Positions 1 through 8,663 of a stretch of 53,808 bases of DNA are shown here, piece by piece (position 1 is the first letter of the stretch; each line of letters begins with the position of its first letter). The notes under the pieces are model-generated. The model was not told the DNA's origin. It worked only from the letters and a program-made list of their open reading frames with translations, and did no database searches. The position numbers were made by a program, and so were the translations under genes. The stretch spans positions 1 through 53,808 of the forward strand of contig JBGTDU010000069.1 of assembly GCA_041748175.1 (NCBI GenBank), read 5' to 3'. Source of the DNA: JAHEJB01 sp041748175. Lineage in GTDB: Bacteria; Bacteroidota; Rhodothermia; Rhodothermales; Rubricoccaceae.

Positions 1-1
1 C

Positions 2-1537
2 GCGGCGGCTGCCCTCGGCAGCGGCGATCTATGGTTCGGGCATCCCCGCGGATTGTCGACCCTATTCTTCACCGAGATGTGGGAGCGGTTCTCCTACTAC
101 GGGATGCGCGCGCTGCTGGTGCTCTTCATGACGGCGCCTGCCGCAGCGGTGGCCGTGCTCGACAACGGCGATCCCAACACGAACCCGGGCTTTGGGTTTG
201 CAGATGGCCAGGCGACTGCGCTGTACGGGCTCTACACGTTCTTCGTGTACGCCCTCTCCCTGCCGGGCGGATGGGTCGCGGACAATCTGTGGGGCGGCAA
301 GAAAGCGGTGTTCGTGGGCGGGTGCATCATTGCCCTCGGCCACTTTACGATGGCAGCTCCGTTGGTGGGGCTACCCGAGATGCCGACCTTCTTCCTGGGT
401 CTCATTTTTGTCGTAATCGGCACGGGGCTTCTCAAGCCGAACGTGTCGGCCATTGTCGGCGATATCTATCCTGAAGGCGGCGCCCGTCGCGATGCCGGGT
501 TCTCGATCTTCTACATGGGGATCAATATCGGGGCCATCCTGGGGCCGCTCCTTTGCGGAATCATCGGGGAAGGTTACAACTGGCACATGGGCTTTTCGCT
601 CGCCGGAATTGGAATGCTCCTGGGCCTCGTCCAGTACAAGGTCGGCGCTCGGCACCTTGGGGGAGCCGGACAGCTTGAGACGGATCGGCGGCCGGAGGAA
701 GTGGCGCGTGCCGAGAAGAAGTTCTACGGCATCGCAGCGGCTTTCGCAGGAGCCGCACTGCTCTTCGGCTACCTCATGGCAACGGGAACGATTGGGCTGA
801 CGCTTGAAGGGCTTGCCGGTAGCCTGGGCGTGCTCGTCGTGCTGATTACGATGGGATACTTCGCGTACATCATCTTTGCTGGCGGCCACACATTGCTCGA
901 GAAAAAGCGACTGGGTGTCATCTTCTGGTTGTTCATTCTCGCGGCGCTCTTCTGGAGTGGCTTCGAGCAGGCCGGTTCGTCGCTAAACCTCTTTGCGCGC
1001 GACCTCACCAACCGAAACATGTTCGGAACAGTGGTGCCGGCATCGACGCTTCAACTTATCAATCCGCTCTTCATCGTCATCTTCGCGCCCATCTTCGGCT
1101 CGATGTGGATCTGGCTCGCAAGGCGGAATCAGAACCCGAGCATTCCGGTCAAGTTTGGGCTGGGGCTTCTGGGCCTTGCGGCAGGCTTCTTCGTGCTCTC
1201 GTGGGGCGCGGCCAATGCCACCGAGGCGAATCCGCTCTCACCGTCATGGCTCGTCGTCACGTACTTCCTCCATACCTGTGGCGAGCTTTGCCTGAGCCCG
1301 GTTGGCCTGAGTTCGATGACCAAGCTGGCGCCTCGCAGCCGTGTGAGCCAGATGATGGGCATCTGGTTCGTCGCCGCTGCGCTTGGCAACTTGTTCGCCG
1401 GCCTCATGGCAGGTCAGATTGAGAACCTGCCGCCGAACGAACTCTTCTGGTTCGTGGCGATGCTCGTTGGAGGTGGTGGCGTCATCGCGCTCCTCGCCAG
1501 CCCGTTCGTCAAGAAGTTGATGGGCGACGTTGAATAG
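2..1537 (+). CDS. POT/PTR2 family proton-coupled peptide transporter (5' end missing)
   Basis: An inner-membrane major-facilitator protein that imports di- and tripeptides with protons. The frame is open from base 2, so the true start lies before the window; TTG at 53 is an internal Leu in a conserved stretch reading FGHPRGLSTLFF. The POT signature EMWERFSYYG is at about visible residues 25-34, the second signature FYMGINIG at about 169-176, and the conserved TCGELCLSP near residue 424. About 511 residues are visible with a dozen or more hydrophobic segments, near family length, so only a short N-terminus is lost. A strong hairpin terminator follows the stop. The family call is secure; exact substrates cannot be read from sequence. 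Confidence 0.93.
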   Translation, partial: AAAALGSGDLWFGHPRGLSTLFFTEMWERFSYYGMRALLVLFMTAPAAAVAVLDNGDPNTNPGFGFADGQATALYGLYTFFVYALSLPGGWVADNLWGGKKAVFVGGCIIALGHFTMAAPLVGLPEMPTFFLGLIFVVIGTGLLKPNVSAIVGDIYPEGGARRDAGFSIFYMGINIGAILGPLLCGIIGEGYNWHMGFSLAGIGMLLGLVQYKVGARHLGGAGQLETDRRPEEVARAEKKFYGIAAAFAGAALLFGYLMATGTIGLTLEGLAGSLGVLVVLITMGYFAYIIFAGGHTLLEKKRLGVIFWLFILAALFWSGFEQAGSSLNLFARDLTNRNMFGTVVPASTLQLINPLFIVIFAPIFGSMWIWLARRNQNPSIPVKFGLGLLGLAAGFFVLSWGAANATEANPLSPSWLVVTYFLHTCGELCLSPVGLSSMTKLAPRSRVSQMMGIWFVAAALGNLFAGLMAGQIENLPPNELFWFVAMLVGGGGVIALLASPFVKKLMGDVE

Positions 1538-1560
1538 CCGCATTCACGATCTCTGCAATG

Positions 1561-1598
1561 AGGGCGGTCCCGATGGCTTCGGGATCGCCCTTACTTTT
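1561..1598 (+). terminator. Rho-independent terminator after the peptide transporter
   Basis: Seen directly: a 13-bp stem (1561-1573 with 1579-1591, one G-U pair), a 5-base loop TGGCT, then TACTTTTC. It lies 23 bases after the transporter stop and ends only 5 bases before the ATG of dut at 1604. That leaves almost no room for a separate promoter and leader for dut. Confidence 0.8.
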
Positions 1599-1603
1599 CG
1601 GGT

Positions 1604-2065
1604 ATGATGGATCCTGCATTCGTTCCGGTTCATGTCCTGCCACACGGCGAGGGGCTCGAACTCCCGGCCCATTCAACAGAAGACAGTGCGGGCCTCGACC
1701 TCCGCGCCGCCGTCCCGGAGAACGAGCCGATGACCCTTGATCCGGGCCAGTTCGCGATGGTGCCAACGGGGCTCCGGATTGCATTGCCTGAGGGTACGGA
1801 GGGCCAGGTTCGTCCACGAAGTGGACTCGCCGCAAAGCATGGCGTCACGGTTCTCAATTCACCTGGCACAATTGACGCTGACTATCGCGGCGAGTGCAAG
1901 GTCATCCTCATCAACCACGGCTCCGAACCATTCGTCGTCACCCGCGGCGAGCGAATCGCGCAGCTTGTGGTGGCTCGCTACGTGCCTGTTCGTTTTGAAA
2001 AAGTGGAGTCGTTAGAGGAGACCGTGCGAGGAGAAGGCGGGTTTGGGCACACAGGGCGGGGGTAA
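1604..2065 (+). CDS. dut: dUTP diphosphatase
   Basis: Hydrolyses dUTP to dUMP and pyrophosphate, keeping uracil out of DNA and feeding dTMP synthesis. All five trimeric dUTPase motifs are present: AGLDLRA (29-35), RSGLA (72-76), GTIDADYRGE (88-97) with the catalytic Asp and Tyr region, GERIAQLV (115-122) and the C-terminal GEGGFGHTG lid (143-151). At 153 residues it is normal size. Two ATG codons in a row (1604, 1607) offer starts. The stop codon TAA overlaps an ATG at 2065 that opens the decayed reading frame described next. A terminator sits directly upstream. Confidence 0.96.
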   Translation: MMDPAFVPVHVLPHGEGLELPAHSTEDSAGLDLRAAVPENEPMTLDPGQFAMVPTGLRIALPEGTEGQVRPRSGLAAKHGVTVLNSPGTIDADYRGECKVILINHGSEPFVVTRGERIAQLVVARYVPVRFEKVESLEETVRGEGGFGHTGRG

Positions 2066-2361
2066 TGGCAATGCGCGAACGCCTCCGAAGTCTGGCTCTT
2101 GGTCTGGGAGTGCTGGATAAGGTTCGCCGAACCAGAATCAGGTTTTCCAGCGGGCAGGCGAAAATGGAATTCCCTCCCTACGAGCAGCACCTGCGCGGCT
2201 CCCGGCGGCTAGGCTGTTCTCCACGACTGCAACACCCCTGTATCCGAGTACGCAGTCTCCCGCGCAGCCGACGATTTCATCTCGGACAAGCCCAAATGTT
2301 CGATTGCCCTCCCGGATCGTTGGGGCTTCGTGCTTGTGAGGAAAATGGACGCGGCCTAGAG
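2065..2361 (+). pseudogene. Remnants of a methyltransferase-like gene (internally deleted, frameshifted)
   Basis: Two protein-like pieces lie in different frames in a stretch otherwise lacking a gene. From ATG 2065, overlapping the dut stop, the first frame gives a basic N-terminus (MAMRERLRSLALGLGVLDKV...) that loses protein character near 2205. From 2213 to the TAG at 2359-2361 a second frame gives about 48 residues containing VLHDCNTPVSEYAVSRAADDF and ending PDRWGFVLVRKMDAA, which resembles the last strand pair of a class I SAM-dependent methyltransferase. An in-frame TAG at 2210 blocks upstream extension. Inference: a polysaccharide-type methyltransferase gene that lost its core. The family resemblance is by eye only. 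Confidence 0.35.
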
Positions 2362-2430
2362 TGCACCGCGCCTTTGCAGAGCAGAGCTCAGAAACCGCCT
2401 GGGATGTCCGAGTGAGCACACACTCTCGCC

Positions 2431-3657
2431 CTAGCTCGCGGTCCCGACCCCCTCCTGGGCGGCTGGAAAAGAGAGATTATCCAGAATCATTCGGGCGAAG
2501 GACACCGGTGTGTTCCTGGCAGCCCACGATCTGGCAACCGTTGCCTCGAAGCCGGCGCTTCGGTTCTGCAGAAAGCAACGAATTCCATTGGCGATTTCAG
2601 AGGGACGGTGCGCCTCAACGGTGATACCGAGTGAATGCGCTCGCGCCAGGATGCCCATATTTCCGGAGGCCGCGCAAAGTACGGGTCGTCCGGCAGCCGC
2701 CGCCCTGACGAGCACAGCACTGGATCCGACATGCCCCACATAGGCTGCCGAAACGATGTCGGCCGCCGAGATAAAGGACTGCGCTTCGCTGACCGGGATG
2801 AGTTGATCGTGGACAACGCATTGCACTTCGCTGTTCGCCGTCAGCCAGGCGGTTTCGGTGCGTACGAGCTGTTTAATTTCGTTCGCGATGGGTCCGGCCA
2901 GGAGTACCGCTGTTGATCGTTGCTCCAATGGTGTGAGCAATCGGAGCGCAGCAAGCACCTCAAGTAGGCCTTTTCGCCGGTCAAGCATTCCGAAGAGCAC
3001 GAAGAGCGTCCGTTCAAGGTCGATACCAAATCGGCGCCGCATAGCCTGCTGACCCGGGCCATTATCCGCTGGGTCGATGGGATCTGGAAGACCTACCGCC
3101 CTCATGTCCAGTTCTTTCAGTGTCTGTACCGCGAGCTGGTCCAATGAGAACACAGTGCCAAGCTGTGGATGCGCCGCCATCCGTTGAAGGAGGAACTTCT
3201 TGCGCCATTGGGTTAGACGTTCCCGAATGGAAGCGGAGGTCGGCAGTGGGAGGTGAAGGTTGGGTCGGAAGAGGATCCCTGAAATGGTGATGTCTCCTCT
3301 TCTGCTTCTTGGAGCGGGGGCGGCCAGCGCAAACTGAAGGTGGTCCAGATACATCGCCAGAAGCTGGTCATATGGTGCGTCGGCGACCACCTCGCGCAGC
3401 AGGCGGCGGTTCGCGATAGCCAGCCGCGCGGGTGACAGCAATGGGTTTAGCGCCGGGAGCTCTGCATGGTTGAGTCGGATGGACAATTCGCCAAGCACTC
3501 CCGGGGAAATCGTCTCAATATCGTGGAGTAGGTCTGCGGGACAGGCCAACAATACCTTTCCGCTGCCACCCCTATCTGTCAACTCGTTCAGTAGGTGAAC
3601 GATGTACTCGGCATGGTGCCCGCCGTGATAAGGGTCGAAAACGATGAGATTTTCCAC
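2431..3657 (-). CDS. GT-B glycosyltransferase (GT4-like), exopolysaccharide cluster
   Basis: Probably transfers a sugar to the lipid-linked repeat unit at the cytoplasmic face of the inner membrane. It has 408 residues. The N-terminus opens VFDPYHGGHHAEYIVHLL, a Gly/His-rich loop typical of the GT-B acceptor domain. The C-terminal half has the donor-site pattern FVLFGMLDRRKGL (near residue 220) and VGHVGSSAVLVRAAAAGRPVL (about 310-330), where GT4 enzymes usually carry an E-x7-E motif; here the first Glu is not evident. It is the last gene of the minus-strand cluster, 15 bases after the FkbM gene, and the only clear glycosyltransferase in it. Donor and acceptor cannot be told. Confidence 0.75.
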   Translation of the reverse strand: MENLIVFDPYHGGHHAEYIVHLLNELTDRGGSGKVLLACPADLLHDIETISPGVLGELSIRLNHAELPALNPLLSPARLAIANRRLLREVVADAPYDQLLAMYLDHLQFALAAPAPRSRRGDITISGILFRPNLHLPLPTSASIRERLTQWRKKFLLQRMAAHPQLGTVFSLDQLAVQTLKELDMRAVGLPDPIDPADNGPGQQAMRRRFGIDLERTLFVLFGMLDRRKGLLEVLAALRLLTPLEQRSTAVLLAGPIANEIKQLVRTETAWLTANSEVQCVVHDQLIPVSEAQSFISAADIVSAAYVGHVGSSAVLVRAAAAGRPVLCAASGNMGILARAHSLGITVEAHRPSEIANGIRCFLQNRSAGFEATVARSWAARNTPVSFARMILDNLSFPAAQEGVGTAS

Positions 3658-3672
3658 GGCAACGCAAATCTG

Positions 3673-4377
3673 CTAGTTCAGTGTCCAAAGTGTGTTGACT
3701 CCGATATTCGCGTGCAAGCCGTATCCGAATCCGCGCAAAAGCGAATGCTTATCAGCCTCCGTCGCTGCGTCTGTCTCCGTGATGATAATACGCGGCCGGT
3801 ACCGAAGAAGGTCGGTGCCCTGGAGGACCTGCAAGTCGTGGCCCTCGGTATCGACGGATAGGATCGAAAAATCGTCGGGTACTCGATATTCTTCTAAAAG
3901 GGCTGTTAGTGTCGTTCGCTTGACGACAACGGATTGGCTGACGATCTGCTGCTCGTCGCGCACCTTCTCCGGCGATTCGAGCGTGGAAAGCATTCCGGCC
4001 TCGTCGCCCTCGAACAAGCTAAGTAGAGCAGATCCCTCCTGATTGGAACAAGCGCTTTGCACACAACGAACACCGGGGAAAGCGCTACTATTCGAGGCCA
4101 ATAGCCTGAACATTTGAGGGTTCGGCTCGATCAGCAGTGCATCCCAGCCTCGGCGAACAAAAAGGCGGCTGTTCGATGCCGTGATCCCGTCATTGGCACC
4201 GACCTCGACGATCCAGGTGGGCCAACCGCGCTTGATCAAGCCCATCGCATAGACGGCCTCGCCCAGCTGCGATGTATCGCCGTAGAGCTTGCTTCGGAGC
4301 GTGTGCGCGAGGCGGCGGGAACGAGGTCCCAATATCGGCCGAACCAGGCGATAGAGGCGTGCAAGTACAACGGACAT
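3673..4377 (-). CDS. FkbM family SAM-dependent methyltransferase
   Basis: Likely O-methylates a sugar of the exopolysaccharide repeat unit. The SAM-binding loop VEVGANDG is at about residues 57-64 and the second FkbM hallmark SVDTEGHD at about 174-181; total 234 residues. I chose the ATG at 4377, one base past the stop codon (4379-4381) of the upstream flippase, rather than the longer frame opening at 4440, because the extra 21 residues would overlap that gene. The tight spacing suggests translational coupling. FkbM methyltransferases are common in surface-polysaccharide clusters; the acceptor is unknown. Confidence 0.85.
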   Translation of the reverse strand: MSVVLARLYRLVRPILGPRSRRLAHTLRSKLYGDTSQLGEAVYAMGLIKRGWPTWIVEVGANDGITASNSRLFVRRGWDALLIEPNPQMFRLLASNSSAFPGVRCVQSACSNQEGSALLSLFEGDEAGMLSTLESPEKVRDEQQIVSQSVVVKRTTLTALLEEYRVPDDFSILSVDTEGHDLQVLQGTDLLRYRPRIIITETDAATEADKHSLLRGFGYGLHANIGVNTLWTLN

Positions 4378-4378
4378 T

Positions 4379-5851
4379 CTACGAGCGGCCAAAGGAATTC
4401 CGGAACGCGGACGCGCCACCAGATAGCGGCGACAAACCAAGCGCGCCGGCGCAGATGGCGAAGCTGAAAGGGGTGACCGTGAGCGCGGGCCAGAACGGAA
4501 TCACTTCGAGCTGATACAGGGCCGCCGGTAGTGCGACGCCGAATGCTGAGGCGACCATTGTCCGGAAGACTAGGCCTCCGTAAAGACTTTGCGTGATGCG
4601 GCGATGCTGGTAGCCGATTCCAATCAGGACCGCGGCCTCGGAGGAAAGCGTGGCGAGTGCAGCGCCATGGATGCCCATTGGGGGTATGAGGAGGATGTTC
4701 AGGATGATATTCATCACCGCACCACCCCCAACCATATACATGTAGACGGCTTGCCGATCCCATGCGAGCAAAGGCTGGCCGTAAATCATGTTGAGATAAA
4801 CGACGCCGACATTCACCATCAGCAAGAGAAACGCACCACTGGCCGGCTCGAACTCGGCACCAGCAAAGAGCACAAGAATGGGACGGGCGAACATCGTTGC
4901 ACCAACGGCCAAGGGTATTCCTACGAGAAGCATAGCGCGCGCGTAAGCGATCATCCGCTCGCGCGTGGCTTCCGAGTTCTCCCTGACGACGGACAGGCTC
5001 GGGAAATAGGACTGCGCGATTACGATCGCCGGTATCAGGGCGGCTGTGACACCCTTGTACCCGGCTGCATACCATCCGACCTCCGTTTCCGAACGCATAA
5101 AACCTAGCATCACCTGGTCTAGATTGTAATAAATAGCGATGAGAAACGTGCTTGCCGCGATGGGTAGGGCAGGCTTAAGGTGCGCTTTCCATGTCGCGCC
5201 ATCCATCCTCGGCGTTAGACGCCCAAACGCACGAATTGCCGCGAGCAACAACCAGCCGCTTCCCATCACGAGGCTGGCAACCGAGGCCGCTGCCGCGAGC
5301 GTTACGTCATCGGGCGAGTGCACCAGTAGGAGAATTGGGCCCAGATGAAGGAACGACGAGGCTATGTTTCTTGAAGCCAGCTCCCAGGTCCGATCAAGCC
5401 CTAGGAACAACCACTCCAACGACGTGGCGTGCGCTATCAGGCCGATGCCCTGAATTAACAAGACGGCTTGGAAGGGTGCGGGCTTGGGTATCGAGAGCAC
5501 GATGATCGTGTAAACGAAAAGGCCAACACAAGCCAGCACGAGTTGCATACCCAAAAACTGGCCGGCTAGTGCGTTCGCGTTCGATGGATCTCTGGCAATT
5601 TCCCGGGTTGCCAGCACCGGGAAGCCGAGGCGAACGAACAAGACGAAATACGACAGCAAGGCCGTGCCGAATCCGAGGATTCCAAACGCGTGGGGACCAA
5701 GCGTACGCGTTAGATAGGCGGTGACGACAAGCGCCACAACGGCAGCTATGCCCTTCGATATTCCAAGCGCCGCGAGGTTGTTGTTCGTTCGGGTTCGCCA
5801 ACCGACAGACGGTGTCTCCTGCCGCGATGCGGGTCGAGTGGGCGGACTCAT
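4379..5851 (-). CDS. Wzx-like polysaccharide flippase, copy B
   Basis: An inner-membrane protein of the MOP superfamily expected to flip undecaprenyl-linked repeat units to the periplasm. It has 490 residues and 12 to 14 hydrophobic segments. It is clearly paralogous to the flippase at 8664-10235: both contain FGILGFGTALLSYF exactly, RSETEVG-Y-AGY and YGQPL-AW-RQ at matching positions. Copy B lies between the polymerase/ligase gene (37 bases upstream) and the FkbM gene (1 base downstream). Two flippases in one operon imply either two exported substrates or divergence after duplication. Confidence 0.88.
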   Translation of the reverse strand: MSPPTRPASRQETPSVGWRTRTNNNLAALGISKGIAAVVALVVTAYLTRTLGPHAFGILGFGTALLSYFVLFVRLGFPVLATREIARDPSNANALAGQFLGMQLVLACVGLFVYTIIVLSIPKPAPFQAVLLIQGIGLIAHATSLEWLFLGLDRTWELASRNIASSFLHLGPILLLVHSPDDVTLAAAASVASLVMGSGWLLLAAIRAFGRLTPRMDGATWKAHLKPALPIAASTFLIAIYYNLDQVMLGFMRSETEVGWYAAGYKGVTAALIPAIVIAQSYFPSLSVVRENSEATRERMIAYARAMLLVGIPLAVGATMFARPILVLFAGAEFEPASGAFLLLMVNVGVVYLNMIYGQPLLAWDRQAVYMYMVGGGAVMNIILNILLIPPMGIHGAALATLSSEAAVLIGIGYQHRRITQSLYGGLVFRTMVASAFGVALPAALYQLEVIPFWPALTVTPFSFAICAGALGLSPLSGGASAFRNSFGRS

Positions 5852-5888
5852 GCCCCATACCCGTCACGTTCACTTTTCGGGCTATGCG

Positions 5889-7298
5889 TCACGATAGCTC
5901 GGTTCTGTAGTGGACACCAAGACCGACCGCACTAATGAGCATGAATGCAGCCAGCTTCTCATCCTCGAAGAAAACACTCGCAGTTAGCGCCGGCAGGATA
6001 AGGCTTGCCGAGCACGCGACGACACCTTTCAAGAGCGCACGATCAAACGCGCTTTTTGCGGGACGGAGACTGGATCTGAAGACGGTAACCAATCCCCCGA
6101 TCCATGCGAAAGCAACCAGAATAGAGCCCCAAAGGCCAAATTTGTAGACCACGGCAAGAAGTCCAATGTGGCTATAACTTCTGCTAATAGTTCGGAGTGC
6201 AATGATGTCAAAAAACGAGTACTGAGTTCCAAGTCCTCGCCCAAGAATTGGATTCTGCCAGACGTTTGACAAGACCGCCTCCGACTCTACGAACCGGTTA
6301 ATCAGCGAAATGTCGGAGGAGGTTGCACCAAGCGTTTCCACTCGCGACGTGATTCCAGATACCAGGAGGTTAATATAGGAGGGCAGGAATATCATGCTGA
6401 AGGCGACGAGAATGGCCGCTCCCGTCACACACCAAGCTATCAAGTGCTTGCGGTCTCGCCCTGATGTTATTGCGACGAGCACAAGGATGGCGACGAGATA
6501 CTCGACCCAAAAGGTTCGCGACTTCGTCAGGATCAATCCGCCGAGTAGAACGGCCAATAAGAGGGCCATAGCCATTCGTTGCCCTCTCGTTTTGAGCGTC
6601 GGCAACACGGAGAGAACCAGCACGCCTCCGGACATGAGGAGGAGTTCGCGACCCGAAGTTCGAACACTTGCGATTTCCCAGACGTGCGTTGCCTGAGCGA
6701 AGGTCTCTCGCACCGCAATCAGATTTTCAAACGTTACCCAGATCCCCATCCACGCCATGATGGCAAGCACGATAGCAGGACCATTCTTGTCGGATACACA
6801 GAATTCTTTGATGGGGAAATAGATCGCAAGCATCGTCAACGCTATCGCCTCCCCACGGATGTGCACGGGATCTGCGCCGAACAGAACGCCGAGGGCTATT
6901 CCAAGAATTAGGCCCAGAACCAGCCACAGGGCGATTGCGACGTCTACCGGTCCTCGAATGATGGGCTGTCGGTAAAGAAGGAGCCTTCGCCCATACCACC
7001 GAAGGAGGTAGGCGTAGAAATACAGCCCGTACAAGGCCTCGTGTAATTGAATCCCTTCCTCATTCGAGAATAGCAGAGCTAGCCCCCCCAACCACACAAT
7101 AAAATTCAGCCGTGGCTTCGAGAAGAGATATGCCCCAGCGAGTACCGCCGAGATTGTGACGGGAACAAACGGCATGAGTCCTGGCACCTTCAGTGCTACG
7201 AGCCCGACCGTTCCCAGAGACCCTGCAAGCATGGCAACGAGAGCCAAGTTTCCCCATCGCCGTGCCGACGCCGAGGATATCATGATTGAACGGTTCAT
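5889..7298 (-). CDS. O-antigen polymerase/ligase-like membrane protein (Wzy/WaaL type)
   Basis: A 469-residue polytopic inner-membrane protein with about 11 to 12 hydrophobic segments. A periplasmic-loop pattern NPILGRGLGTQYSFF, then RSYSHIGLLAVVYKFGLWG (about residues 345-395), matches the Wzy_C arrangement in which a His lies before a Gly-rich helix. It most likely polymerises repeat units flipped by a neighbouring Wzx, although polymerases and ligases cannot be separated by sequence alone. It starts 4 bases after the glf stop, so it is co-transcribed with UDP-galactofuranose synthesis. Confidence 0.8.
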   Translation of the reverse strand: MNRSIMISSASARRWGNLALVAMLAGSLGTVGLVALKVPGLMPFVPVTISAVLAGAYLFSKPRLNFIVWLGGLALLFSNEEGIQLHEALYGLYFYAYLLRWYGRRLLLYRQPIIRGPVDVAIALWLVLGLILGIALGVLFGADPVHIRGEAIALTMLAIYFPIKEFCVSDKNGPAIVLAIMAWMGIWVTFENLIAVRETFAQATHVWEIASVRTSGRELLLMSGGVLVLSVLPTLKTRGQRMAMALLLAVLLGGLILTKSRTFWVEYLVAILVLVAITSGRDRKHLIAWCVTGAAILVAFSMIFLPSYINLLVSGITSRVETLGATSSDISLINRFVESEAVLSNVWQNPILGRGLGTQYSFFDIIALRTISRSYSHIGLLAVVYKFGLWGSILVAFAWIGGLVTVFRSSLRPAKSAFDRALLKGVVACSASLILPALTASVFFEDEKLAAFMLISAVGLGVHYRTELS

Positions 7299-7302
7299 TG
7301 GA

Positions 7303-8511
7303 TTACGATTGGTCTTGGTGCCGCGGGGAATCAGGCTGCAGCACCGACTTGCCGGTAAACCTCTTCCGAAATACCGCCAACGCGCGGCCCACCGCCTGGT
7401 CCATGTCGTAGTATTTGTAGTCCGCTAGGCGGCCCACGAAGGTTACATTTGCGCCTTCCTTGCCAACCTCGGCCGCATATTTTTGGTAAAGTCGGTAGTG
7501 GTCGTCCAGCGGGATGGGATAGTACGGCTCGGTCTCTCCGGGTCTGTGTGCCTGAGGAAACTCTCGGACGACGGTAGTTCCGGGATTTTGCTGGCCGGTT
7601 GCATGTTTGAACTCAGTAATTCGGGTATAGTCGTGTGCATTTGGATAGTTGACTTGCGTCGCCGATTGAAAGAGGGGTATTTCGAAGTGCTCAAATTCGA
7701 ATCGCAAACTCCTGTACGGCAGCGCGCCGTGCGCATAGTCGAAGTACTCATCGATAGGCCCCGAATAGATCACGTGGTCAAACGCAACAGCTGACGCGGC
7801 ATCCTCAAAACTCGTCTTCGTTTCAACATCAATTTTGCCATGGTCGAGCAGCGAACGGACCAACGCGGTGTAACCTTTTTCAGGTAGTGCCTGGTGGGTG
7901 TCTTGAAAATAGCGGTCGTCCCACGACACGTGCACCGGTACACGTCCGGAGATACTTGGTCCAAGTTCCTCTGGCGTCAGACCCCACTGCTTCGTTGTGT
8001 AGCCATAAAACACGTTGTTGTATATATAATCAGCGAGCCAGCGAAGATCCTCAGCATCTCTTTTTACCAGGTCGCGTGCCACGTGGGCATCCTCCCTGAG
8101 TTTGAGGATCGGCACTTTGCATTCCATGCCGTAGCGTGCGGCCAGCAGCTGCTCCAGGCGCACGGCCTGAGCCGACGGAAGAAGACGATGGAGGGATGTC
8201 AGGTTGAATGGAACAGGCACCTGCTGGCCGTCGATCTCCGCGAGAACCCGATGCTCGTAGGGGTGCCAGTCGGTGAACTGTGAGAGGTAATTCCAAATCT
8301 GGACGCTGTTGGTATGAAACAGATGTGGCCCATACCGATGAATCAGCACCCCATACTCGTCATGCGTGTCGTACGCATTCCCGGCGATGTGGGGCCGGCG
8401 ATCCACCACGAGAACGCGCTTGCCGAGTTGGCTTGCGAGTCTCTCCGCCAGCACCGCGCCCGTAAGGCCCGCGCCCACAATCAGAAAGTCATAGTGTTTC
8501 GATTTGGGCAT
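7303..8511 (-). CDS. glf: UDP-galactopyranose mutase
   Basis: Converts UDP-galactopyranose to UDP-galactofuranose using reduced FAD, supplying galactofuranose for surface glycans. The FAD Rossmann loop IVGAGLTG is at residues 11-18, followed by VVDRRPHIAGNAYD and the substrate-side motif HRYGPHLFHT. Length from this start is 402 residues, close to the family norm. The frame is open up to an ATG at 8613, but the extra 34 residues are Ser-rich and lie before the first beta strand, so ATG 8509-8511 (protein MPKSKHYDFLIV) is preferred. It lies between flippase A and the polymerase, so galactofuranose is probably part of the exported polymer. Confidence 0.94.
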   Translation of the reverse strand: MPKSKHYDFLIVGAGLTGAVLAERLASQLGKRVLVVDRRPHIAGNAYDTHDEYGVLIHRYGPHLFHTNSVQIWNYLSQFTDWHPYEHRVLAEIDGQQVPVPFNLTSLHRLLPSAQAVRLEQLLAARYGMECKVPILKLREDAHVARDLVKRDAEDLRWLADYIYNNVFYGYTTKQWGLTPEELGPSISGRVPVHVSWDDRYFQDTHQALPEKGYTALVRSLLDHGKIDVETKTSFEDAASAVAFDHVIYSGPIDEYFDYAHGALPYRSLRFEFEHFEIPLFQSATQVNYPNAHDYTRITEFKHATGQQNPGTTVVREFPQAHRPGETEPYYPIPLDDHYRLYQKYAAEVGKEGANVTFVGRLADYKYYDMDQAVGRALAVFRKRFTGKSVLQPDSPRHQDQS

Positions 8512-8663
8512 CCGAGAGTCTAGCCAAGCCAATTTCGCGTGGTTGGCAAGAGCAGATGAAATGGGCGACGAACTGGACGAGCAAACCTCTCCGCATTCCT
8601 GAGGGAACGTCAATCATCCGCCGTGAAATTCTTGGACCGGTGTCATTGTGCGAATCAACTACG

